NCBI RefSeq assembly: GCF_021555175.1
Contig: NZ_JAKGRW010000006.1
Coordinates: 186,001-250,000 of the forward strand
Length of the DNA stretch: 64,000 bases
From: Nocardioides alcanivorans
GTDB lineage: Bacteria; Actinomycetota; Actinomycetes; Propionibacteriales; Nocardioidaceae
Reading direction: 5' to 3'
In this document: positions 57,607 through 64,000 of the stretch, one piece after another
Layout: every line of letters begins with the position of its first letter
Numbering within the stretch: the stretch's first letter is position 1
Program-made: the position numbers and the translations under genes
The notes under the pieces: model-generated
Databases searched by the model: none
The model's input: the letters and a program-made list of their open reading frames with translations, nothing else
What the model was told of the DNA's origin: nothing

Positions 57607-58020
57607 ATGACCTTTCAAGACCTGCCCCAGGACTGGAGCGACCACTCGCTCACCCGTGATCTGCTGCCGGACGTGGTGGACCTCTTCGTGGGAGAAGCGG
57701 AGAGACTCGAGGGCTGCTTGGCCCTGCTGTTGCTCGACAGTGATCGCCGCCTGGTCCAACCGATCGTGATCTCCGAGATGGGCGACGACGCCCCTTCCGA
57801 GGACGTAAGCACCTTCTTCGCTCACCTTGTCGCAATGATCGAGGATGAAGATGCACACGTGGTCGCGGCCCGCGGACGCCTCGGGCCCGCAAAGCCGTCC
57901 GAGCACGATGCAGAGTGGGGTGCGTTCCTCCGCCTGCACCTGGGACGACGGCTCGCCGGATTGTTCCTGGCGACGCCTGACTCGGTGGTCGAGCTGACTG
58001 GCGGATCGGCTGCGGCGTGA
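57607..58020 (+). CDS. Hypothetical protein
   Basis: 137 residues, acidic, no membrane segment, no signal peptide. The pattern LLLLDSDRRLVQPIVISEMGDDAP and WGAFLRLHLGRRLAGLFLATPDSVVEL suggests an alpha/beta fold, but I do not recognise a family. No good Shine-Dalgarno is visible. It converges with the nitronate monooxygenase gene. Confidence 0.55.
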   Translation: MTFQDLPQDWSDHSLTRDLLPDVVDLFVGEAERLEGCLALLLLDSDRRLVQPIVISEMGDDAPSEDVSTFFAHLVAMIEDEDAHVVAARGRLGPAKPSEHDAEWGAFLRLHLGRRLAGLFLATPDSVVELTGGSAAA

Positions 58021-58043
58021 ACCGCACAGCGACGGACCGTCGG

Positions 58044-59054
58044 TCAGGGGGCCAGCCGGTTCACGATCTCGGTGGCCGGCCCGGTCACTGCACGCTGGTG
58101 ACCGGACCCAGCCCAAAGGGCAAGTGCTTCCGGATCGCCAAGCCGTGCCGCCGCCGTGCGGATCGGACGCGACAGGTGGTGGAGGTTCGGGTACGCCGCA
58201 ACTGCGGTCGCGTCATGGGCGCGCGTGAAGTCGTTGGCCAGGGCGCGGGCCCAGCGGCCGCTGAAGGCCCGGGTGACCAGTGCCTCGCGGGGCGGCTCGT
58301 CGGTCAGCGCCGCGACATGGGCCGGAGCCGCCTTGCTCTCGTCAGCGGCGAGGAAGAGCGTGCCGACTGCGACCGCCACCGCGCCGGTGTCGAGCAGGGC
58401 GCGGACGTCGTCCGGACCCGCGACGCCGCCGGTCGCGATGACGGGCAGTCCGAGTCCGAGCACGTCGGTGAGCACCTCGTCGGTGTCCGCACCGTTGGGA
58501 CGGTCGGAGACGTGCCAGGTGCCGCGGTGACCTCCGGCACCCACGCCTTGCGCCACCAGCAGGTCCGCTCCGAGTGCGACAGCCGCCCGACCCTCCTGGT
58601 GGGAGGTCACGGTGAAGCCGACGAGCGTGCCCACGGCCTGCAGGTCACTCACCACCTCGGGCGGGACCGGCCCGAAGGTGAAGGTGACCACGTCGACGGG
58701 ATGCTCACGCAGCCAGGCGACCTTCTCCGTGAACGCGTCCTCGTCGAAGCGTGACGCACCCGGCTCGGTGCCGTGGCGGGCCGCCGTCGCCACCAGGGCC
58801 TCGCGGTGCCGCGAGATCTGCGAGGACAGCTCGGTGGTTCGGTCGGTCTGTGGGGTGAAGAGGTTGATCGCCACCGGCGCCGAGGTCTGCTCACGATAGG
58901 CGCTCACCTCGGCCGCCATCGCCTCGACGGAGAGATACCCGGCGGCGAGGAAGCCCAGACCACCCGCATTGCTGACCGCGGCGGCGAGCTCCGGCGTACT
59001 GGCGCCTGCCATGGGCGCGGCGAGGACAGGCACGCGACGATCGAGGAACGTCAT
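58044..59054 (-). CDS. Nitronate monooxygenase family flavoprotein
   Basis: 336-residue FMN TIM-barrel protein. [33 protein letters not shown] at the N-terminus, [16 protein letters not shown] (FMN phosphate loop and catalytic His) and [34 protein letters not shown] are diagnostic of the nitronate monooxygenase/FabK family. It would oxidise nitronates; an enoyl-reductase role is less likely outside a fatty-acid cluster. It lies on the opposite strand between pdxS and pdxT. Confidence 0.9.
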   Translation of the reverse strand: MTFLDRRVPVLAAPMAGASTPELAAAVSNAGGLGFLAAGYLSVEAMAAEVSAYREQTSAPVAINLFTPQTDRTTELSSQISRHREALVATAARHGTEPGASRFDEDAFTEKVAWLREHPVDVVTFTFGPVPPEVVSDLQAVGTLVGFTVTSHQEGRAAVALGADLLVAQGVGAGGHRGTWHVSDRPNGADTDEVLTDVLGLGLPVIATGGVAGPDDVRALLDTGAVAVAVGTLFLAADESKAAPAHVAALTDEPPREALVTRAFSGRWARALANDFTRAHDATAVAAYPNLHHLSRPIRTAAARLGDPEALALWAGSGHQRAVTGPATEIVNRLAP

Positions 59055-59098
59055 GTCCCGAGAGTAGGACCGAAGCGGTCAGGGCCGACGAGGAGCCC

Positions 59099-59104
59099 TA
59101 CGAT
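59099..59104 (+). promoter_or_regulatory. pdxT -10 element, leaderless start
   Basis: TACGAT ends 7 nt before the pdxT ATG, mirroring the pdxS promoter. No Shine-Dalgarno. Confidence 0.5.
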
Positions 59105-59110
59105 CCGGCC

Positions 59111-59746
59111 ATGACCAGCATCGGAGTCTTTGCCCTGCAAGGTGACGTCCGTGAGCACCTGCAGGCCCTGCAGTCGCTCGGCGTCGAGACGTTCGGAGTC
59201 CGTCGCCTCGAGGAGCTCGAGCGCTGTGACGGGCTGATCATTCCGGGCGGAGAGTCCACGACGATGTGGAAGCTCGCACGCACCTTCGGACTGGCCGAAC
59301 CGATCCGCAGGCGCATCGCCGAGGGACTGCCGGTCTTCGGCACCTGCGCGGGCATGATCATGCTGGCCGACCGGATCGTGGATGCCGCCAGCGACCAGGA
59401 GACCTTCGGCGGCCTCGACGTGACCGTACGCCGCAACGCCTTCGGGCGGCAGGTCGACTCCTTCGAGACCGTGCTGGACGTGGCCGGTGTGCCCCAACCA
59501 GTGCCCGCCGTCTTCATCCGTGCGCCGTGGGTCGAGGAGGCCGGGCCCGAGGTCGAAGTCCTTGCGCGAGTCGGGGCGGACCCGGCATACGGTGCCGCCG
59601 TGGGTAGGATCGTGGCGGTCCGGCAGGGACGGCGCATGGCGACGTCCTTCCACCCTGAGATCGGCGACGATCCGTGGCTGCACCGGCTGTTCGTCGACAT
59701 GGTCGTTGCCGCCGAGGCTGAGGTTCCGGGCCCGCACCGCAACTGA
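59111..59746 (+). CDS. pdxT: Pyridoxal 5'-phosphate synthase glutaminase subunit PdxT
   Basis: 211-residue class I glutaminase supplying ammonia to Pdx[33 protein letters not shown], the nucleophile in [12 protein letters not shown] and the catalytic His-Glu in [12 protein letters not shown] are present. It begins the pdxT-yebC row (16-bp gap). Confidence 0.96.
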   Translation: MTSIGVFALQGDVREHLQALQSLGVETFGVRRLEELERCDGLIIPGGESTTMWKLARTFGLAEPIRRRIAEGLPVFGTCAGMIMLADRIVDAASDQETFGGLDVTVRRNAFGRQVDSFETVLDVAGVPQPVPAVFIRAPWVEEAGPEVEVLARVGADPAYGAAVGRIVAVRQGRRMATSFHPEIGDDPWLHRLFVDMVVAAEAEVPGPHRN

Positions 59747-59762
59747 CTGGAAGAGGGACGTC

Positions 59763-60530
59763 ATGTCTGGGCACTCCAAGTGGGCGACCACGAAGCACAA
59801 GAAGGCCGCGATCGATGCCAAGCGCGGCAAGATGTTCGCGAAGCTGATCAAGAACATCGAGGTGGCCGCCCGCACGGGCGGAGGTGACCCGGCAGGCAAC
59901 CCCACGCTCTTCGACGCCATCCAGAAGGCCAAGAAGTCGTCGGTGCCCAACGACAACATCGACCGCGCGGTCAAGCGCGGCTCCGGCGCCGACGCCGGCG
60001 GCGCCGACTACCTGACGATCCAGTACGAGGTCTACGGCCCGCAGGGCGTGGCCTTCCTCGTCGAGTGCCTGACCGACAACAAGAACCGCGCTGCCATGGA
60101 GGTCCGCACGGCGGTCACCCGCAACGGCGGCACCATGGCGGATCCGGGATCGGTCTCGCGCCTCTTCACCCGCAAGGGCGTCATCGAGCTCACCAAGGCC
60201 CAGGAGAGCCGTGAGGTGAGCGAGGACGACGTCCTCGAGGCCACCCTCGACGCCGGTGCCGAAGACGTCAACGACCATGGTGAGGTCTTCGAGGTGCTCT
60301 CCGAGGCCACCGATGTGGTCGAGGTGCGCAAGGCGCTCCAGGCCGCCGAGATCGACTACGACTCGGCGGAGGTGCAGTTCGTGCCCTCCCTGGAGATCCC
60401 GGTCGACGCCGAAGGCGCCACCAAGGTCATGAAGCTCGTCGATGCGCTCGAGGATCTTGACGACGTCCAGAACGTCTTCACCAACGTGGACGTCCCCGAC
60501 GACGTCCTCGCCCAGCTCGAAGAGGACTGA
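59763..60530 (+). CDS. yebC: YebC/PmpR family DNA-binding regulatory protein
   Basis: 255 residues. [49 protein letters not shown] and [23 protein letters not shown] are the family core. YebC proteins act as transcription regulators and, in later work, as factors that help ribosomes on difficult sequences. AGAGGGA precedes the ATG. yebC upstream of ruvC is the standard order. Confidence 0.95.
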   Translation: MSGHSKWATTKHKKAAIDAKRGKMFAKLIKNIEVAARTGGGDPAGNPTLFDAIQKAKKSSVPNDNIDRAVKRGSGADAGGADYLTIQYEVYGPQGVAFLVECLTDNKNRAAMEVRTAVTRNGGTMADPGSVSRLFTRKGVIELTKAQESREVSEDDVLEATLDAGAEDVNDHGEVFEVLSEATDVVEVRKALQAAEIDYDSAEVQFVPSLEIPVDAEGATKVMKLVDALEDLDDVQNVFTNVDVPDDVLAQLEED

Positions 60531-60658
60531 CCTCCCTGAGGAGGCCGCACGTCTTGCGCGGCCAGACAGAGCACAGTGCCTGCGCTGGCGCCTGAGAGGT
60601 GGGCCCGGGACGTGTCCAGCCGCCGCAAGAGGTGCGACCTCGCGTGTCGCGGCAGCGC

Positions 60659-60681
60659 CCGTCGGTGGGGGTTGTTAGTTT
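60659..60681 (+). promoter_or_regulatory. PafBC-type (RecA-NDp) promoter of ruvCAB
   Basis: CCGTCGGTG, 8 nt, TAGTTT, matching TTGTCRGTG-N8-TANNNT in seven of the first nine positions and in the -10. Transcription would start about 35 nt before the ruvC GTG. Confidence 0.75.
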
Positions 60682-60688
60682 GGACGTT

Positions 60689-60704
60689 GCGAACAGGTGT
60701 TCGG
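60689..60704. promoter_or_regulatory. LexA SOS box upstream of ruvC
   Basis: GCGAACAGGTGTTCGG contains the exact core CGAAC-N4-GTTCG, with the same 14-base core as the recA box. It lies just after the PafBC -10, around the start site, a position suited to repression. Confidence 0.88.
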
Positions 60705-60725
60705 ATTCGTCTGGGAGGTGGACGC

Positions 60726-61274
60726 GTGCGCGTCATGGGGATCGATCCCGGGTTGACCCGGTGCGGTGTGGGGATCGTCGAGGGTTCCGTGGGCAGGCAG
60801 TTGAAGATGATCGACGTCAACGTCATCCGCACTTCGGCCCAGGTCGAGGTCGCCACGCGACTCGTCACCATCGAGAAGGGCATCGATGCCTGGCTCGACG
60901 AGTACCAGCCCGATGCCGTCGCCGTGGAACGGATCTTTGCCCGTTCCGACGTCAGCACCGTGATGGGCACCGCCCAGGCAGCCGGCATCGCCATGGTCTG
61001 CGCCGCCCGCCGCGGCCTGCCGGTCGCGCTGCACACCCCCAGTGAGGTCAAGGCGGCAGTCTCCGGCAACGGCCGGGCCGACAAGGCGCAGGTCGGTGCC
61101 ATGGTGACCCGGATCCTGGGGTTGTCCGCGATGCCCAAGCCGGCCGATGCCGCCGACGCCCTCGCACTCGCCATCACCCACGTCTGGCGTGGGGGAGCCC
61201 AGAACCGCCTGGCCGAGGCCGCGCGCCTCGCGCAAGCAGGCGGCGTACGACGCAACGTGGGAGCACGCCGATGA
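60726..61274 (+). CDS. ruvC: Holliday junction endonuclease RuvC
   Basis: 182 residues. It resolves Holliday junctions. The first catalytic aspartate is in VMGIDPGLTRCGVG, the acidic residue in VAVERIFARSDVSTVMGTAQAAG, and the last aspartates in KPADAADALALAITH. GGGAGGTG precedes the GTG at 60726. The stop overlaps the ruvA ATG. A LexA box and PafBC-type promoter lie upstream. Confidence 0.96.
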   Translation: MRVMGIDPGLTRCGVGIVEGSVGRQLKMIDVNVIRTSAQVEVATRLVTIEKGIDAWLDEYQPDAVAVERIFARSDVSTVMGTAQAAGIAMVCAARRGLPVALHTPSEVKAAVSGNGRADKAQVGAMVTRILGLSAMPKPADAADALALAITHVWRGGAQNRLAEAARLAQAGGVRRNVGARR

Positions 61275-61872
61275 TCGCCTTCGTCCGAGGCGCCGTTGCG
61301 GCCGTCGGTCTCAACGAGGCGGTCGTGGAGGTCGGGGAGTCGGCCTCAACCTCCTCTGCTCGCCACACACCCTCTCCACGCTGCGCGTCGGCGAGACCGC
61401 TCGGGTGGCCACCTCCATGGTGGTGCGCGAGGACTCGCTGACCCTCTTCGGTTTCCTTGACGACGATGAACGCCTGTGCTTCGAGCTGCTGCAGACTGCC
61501 AGTGGGGTCGGCCCCAAGGTCGCTCAGTCGATGCTCGCGGTCTTCCGCCCCGACGACCTGCGTCGGGCGATCGCCGGAGACGACCCCAAGACGCTCACCA
61601 AGGTGCCCGGCATCGGCCAGAAGGGCGCTCAGCGGATCATCCTCGAGCTCAAGGACCGCATCGGAGCGGTCGCTGTCACCGGCCCCGACCGGCTCCCTGC
61701 ACCGGGGTCCGTTCAGGCCTGGCGCGAGCAGGTCCATCAGGGCCTCGTCGGTCTCGGCTGGTCGACCAAGGAGGCCGAGAAGGCGGTCGATGTGGTGGCC
61801 GACCAGGCGGGCGACGACCCCGACGTCCCGGCCCTGCTCCGGGCCGCGCTGCAGGCGCTGAGGAAGGGCTGA
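61271..61872 (+). CDS. ruvA: Holliday junction branch-migration protein RuvA (one frameshift)
   Basis: 200 residues after repair, normal length. RuvA binds four-way junctions and loads RuvB. The N-terminal OB fold begins [21 protein letters not shown]; the helix-hairpin-helix region is [18 protein letters not shown] and [19 protein letters not shown]; the C-terminal RuvB-binding domain has [15 protein letters not shown]. One G is missing in 61334-61337; adding it gives [18 protein letters not shown]. The gene lies between intact ruvC and ruvB, so a consensus error is much more likely than a mutation. Confidence 0.94.
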
Positions 61873-61876
61873 GCCG

Positions 61877-62938
61877 ATGGACCCCTTCGAGACCGCGGAG
61901 AGCGAGCACCTCGCTCGGCTCACCAGCGCCGACGCCGAGGGCGCGGAACGGGCGGCCGAGGCAGCGCTGCGTCCGCGCACGCTCGACGAGGTCGTCGGTC
62001 AGCAACGGGTCCGTGACCAGCTCGGCCTGGTGCTCGATGCGGCCAAGGCGCGGCAACGTACACCCGACCACGTGCTGCTCTCCGGGCCACCGGGGCTCGG
62101 GAAGACGACGTTGGCGATGATCATCGCCGCCGAGATGAGCGTGCCGCTGCGTCTGACCAGTGGGCCGGCCATCACCCACGCCGGAGACCTGGCCTCGATC
62201 CTCTCGGGCCTCAACGAGGGCGACGTGCTCTTCGTCGACGAGATCCACCGCATGTCCCGCGCGGCCGAGGAGATGCTCTACATGGCCATGGAGGACTTCC
62301 GCGTCGACGTGATCATCGGCAAGGGCCCGGGCGCCACCTCCATCCCGCTCGAGCTGCCGCCGTTCACGCTGGTGGGGGCCACCACCCGGGCCGGCCTGCT
62401 GCCGGGGCCGCTGCGTGACCGTTTCGGGTTCACGGGCCACCTCGAGTTCTACGAGCCCGACGAACTCGACCTCATCGTGCACCGCAGCTCCGGCCTCCTG
62501 CAGGTGGAGCTCACCGACGAGGGCAGTCGTGAGATCGCGATCCGGTCCCGAGGCACACCCCGCATCGCCAACCGGCTGCTGCGCCGGGTCCGTGACTACG
62601 CCCAGGTCCGGGCTGATGGCGTGGTGACCCTCGACATCGCCCAGCGCGCGCTCGACATGTTCGAGGTCGACGCCTCTGGCCTCGACCGCCTCGACCGCGG
62701 TGTGCTCGAAGCACTCTGCAAGCGGTTCGCCGGCGGTCCGGTCGGGCTCTCCACGCTCGCCGTCGCCGTGGGGGAGGAGCGCGAGACCGTGGAGGAGGTC
62801 GCCGAGCCCTTCCTGGTGCGCAACGGCTTCTTGGCCCGTACGCCGCGGGGTCGGGTGGCCACCCGACTGGCGTGGGAGCACCTCGGCCTCACCCCGCCGA
62901 AGGGAGACGTGGCGGACGCCATGCTCTTCGGTGACTGA
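61877..62938 (+). CDS. ruvB: Holliday junction branch-migration ATPase RuvB
   Basis: 353-residue AAA+ motor. Walker [15 protein letters not shown], Walker [12 protein letters not shown], sensor 1 [11 protein letters not shown], arginine finger PGPLRDRFG, and the C-terminal winged helix ([26 protein letters not shown]). It starts 4 nt after ruvA. Confidence 0.97.
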   Translation: MDPFETAESEHLARLTSADAEGAERAAEAALRPRTLDEVVGQQRVRDQLGLVLDAAKARQRTPDHVLLSGPPGLGKTTLAMIIAAEMSVPLRLTSGPAITHAGDLASILSGLNEGDVLFVDEIHRMSRAAEEMLYMAMEDFRVDVIIGKGPGATSIPLELPPFTLVGATTRAGLLPGPLRDRFGFTGHLEFYEPDELDLIVHRSSGLLQVELTDEGSREIAIRSRGTPRIANRLLRRVRDYAQVRADGVVTLDIAQRALDMFEVDASGLDRLDRGVLEALCKRFAGGPVGLSTLAVAVGEERETVEEVAEPFLVRNGFLARTPRGRVATRLAWEHLGLTPPKGDVADAMLFGD

Positions 62939-62998
62939 TCTGAGGATAGACTCGGTTGCTGTTCTGCCCTCAACACGACCTGCGAGGTCCTCCCCACC

Positions 62999-63322
62999 AT
63001 GGGTGAATTGGTTTCACTGCTTCCCATCGTCGCGATCTTCGCGATCTTCTACCTGCTCATGATCCGCCCGGCGCAGCGGCGCCAGAAGGCGATGCGCGAG
63101 ATGCAGGGCGGCCTCTCGGTGGGTGACGAGGTGCTGCTCCAGAGCGGTCTCTTCGGGACCATCCGCCGCTTCGAGGACAACCTCGTCTTCCTCGAGATCG
63201 CCCCCGGCGTCGAGGTGACGGCGATCCGCCCGGCGATCGCCGGACTGGCCAAGGACGCTCGGCCGCGCCCGGTCGAGGAAGCCACCGAGACCGAGTCCTT
63301 CGACCCGGACGGGGATCGGTGA
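62999..63322 (+). CDS. yajC: Preprotein translocase subunit YajC
   Basis: 107 residues: one N-terminal membrane helix (LVSLLPIVAIFAIFYLLMIRP) and a cytosolic domain with QRRQKAMREMQGGLSVGDEVLLQSGLFGTI. It belongs to the SecDF-YajC accessory complex. Normally secD and secF follow, but here the stop overlaps the apt GTG directly (GTGA). Confidence 0.93.
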   Translation: MGELVSLLPIVAIFAIFYLLMIRPAQRRQKAMREMQGGLSVGDEVLLQSGLFGTIRRFEDNLVFLEIAPGVEVTAIRPAIAGLAKDARPRPVEEATETESFDPDGDR

Positions 63323-63855
63323 CCGCCACCCCTGTCTGGACGGACCTGGTCAAGGACGTCCGTGACTACCCCGAGCCCGGCGTGCTGTTCAAGGACATCA
63401 CTCCGTTGCTCGGCGATCACGCCGCCTTCACGCAGGCGATCGACGCACTGGCTGCTGCCGGTCGCGACGACGCCGGCAACGTCGTCGTCGACAAGGTCGT
63501 CGGCATGGAGGCCCGTGGCTTCATCCTCGCGGCACCGGTCGCCCTGGCCCTCGGGGTGGGGTTCGCTCCGGTGCGCAAGGCCGGCAAGCTGCCGCGCGCG
63601 TGCCACGCCGTCTCCTACTCGCTGGAGTACGGCGAGGCCACCCTGGAGCTCCACGCAGACGCGCTGGCTCCCGGGGATCGCGTCCTGCTGATCGACGACG
63701 TGCTCGCCACGGGCGGCACCATCGCCGCCACCAAGGAACTCATCGACCGGTGCGGCGGCATCTCGCACGCCGTCGCCGTACTCATCGAACTCACTTTCCT
63801 GCCCGGGCGGGAGGCCGTGGGGGACACCCCGCTGCTTTCCATGCTCCGGGTGTGA
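63319..63855 (+). CDS. apt: Adenine phosphoribosyltransferase
   Basis: 178 residues. It salvages adenine with PRPP to AMP. DYPEPGVLFKDITPLL, VVGMEARGFILAAPVA, the PRPP motif VLLIDDVLATGGTIAA and SYSLEYGEATLELHADAL are conserved. The GTG overlaps the yajC stop. Confidence 0.96.
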   Translation: MTATPVWTDLVKDVRDYPEPGVLFKDITPLLGDHAAFTQAIDALAAAGRDDAGNVVVDKVVGMEARGFILAAPVALALGVGFAPVRKAGKLPRACHAVSYSLEYGEATLELHADALAPGDRVLLIDDVLATGGTIAATKELIDRCGGISHAVAVLIELTFLPGREAVGDTPLLSMLRV

Positions 63856-63896
63856 GTCGCCCCAACCACACACAACTCGAGGTAGGAAAAGTCAAC

Positions 63897-64000
63897 GTGT
63901 CGACGTCGGACCACTTTGAAATCTGGCAGCGCCGGGAGGCCCTGGCCGAAGCGATGATCCCCGTGATCGGCCGCCTCTACCGAGAGCGTGATGTCACGAT
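63897..64000 (+). CDS. Start of a glyceraldehyde-3-phosphate dehydrogenase-like gene (runs off window)
   Basis: Only 34 codons are present. AGGTAGGA precedes the GTG. The peptide DHFEIWQRREALAEAMIPVI followed by GRLYRERDV resembles the N-terminal extension of the long (about 480-residue) actinobacterial GAPDH type. It is clearly not relA, which often follows apt. The enzyme domain itself is outside the window, so this is a tentative call. Confidence 0.55.
   Translation, partial: MSTSDHFEIWQRREALAEAMIPVIGRLYRERDVT

Overview
The window is high-GC DNA from an actinomycete, most likely a Nocardioides-like member of the Nocardioidaceae (inference from gene content and order). It carries the ftsK-HTH-rimO-pgsA and clgR...DUF3046-recA-recX neighbourhood, the thrS-HIT-pgsA1...pdxS...pdxT-yebC-ruvCAB-yajC...apt neighbourhood, an SsgA-like protein, actinobacterial LexA and PafBC sites, GTG starts and many leaderless promoters. 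Almost all of it is ordinary chromosome. The only mobile-looking part is a small remnant at about 46.6-48.5 kb.

Layout. 0-2.6 kb: cytochrome bd subunit I (left end cut off) divergent from a BlaI repressor and M56 peptidase pair, with two BlaI-type palindromes between them. 2.7-5.8 kb: secreted M4 metalloprotease. 6-12.7 kb: ftsK, an HTH/RodZ-like membrane protein, rimO, pgsA. 13-18.3 kb: secreted 5'-nucleotidase and secreted nuclease. Both end in the same lysine-rich Ig-like module as the protease. 18.4-24.1 kb: clgR-like regulator, then nei and lhr on the minus strand. 24.4-29.6 kb: FAD oxidoreductase, amidohydrolase, acyl-CoA ligase, DinB-like protein. 29.6-34.6 kb: DUF3046, recA, recX, acetyltransferase, PPK2, HipA-like kinase, DUF3037. 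34.6-38.3 kb: sulfate assimilation (chelatase, cysH, zinc ribbon, sulfite reductase) behind a cysteine-containing leader peptide. 38.5-44.8 kb: glyA, BrkB-like protein, K+ channel, two paralogous small proteins, amidase. 45-48.5 kb: SsgA-like protein, pabC, five tRNA genes, toxin-antitoxin pair and integrase fragment. 48.6-64 kb: NERD-like protein, membrane protein, thrS, HIT, arginine deiminase, pgsA1, pdxS, unknown proteins, nitronate monooxygenase, pdxT, yebC, ruvCAB, yajC, apt and the first codons of a GAPDH-like gene.

How the parts work together. recA-recX and ruvCAB form a DNA-damage response: both operons have a LexA box and a PafBC-type promoter. The sulfur operon reduces APS to sulfide and supplies the siroheme chelatase needed by its sulfite reductase. 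The secreted protease, nucleotidase and nuclease look like a scavenging set tethered by a common C-terminus. pdxS and pdxT make pyridoxal phosphate.

Data quality. Twelve genes, plus an integrase remnant, are split by one-base indels, usually a missing G or C in a homopolymer. Conserved housekeeping genes (ftsK, rimO, ruvA) are among them, so I read these as consensus errors and annotate each locus as one gene. Restoring a single base rejoins the protein at each site.
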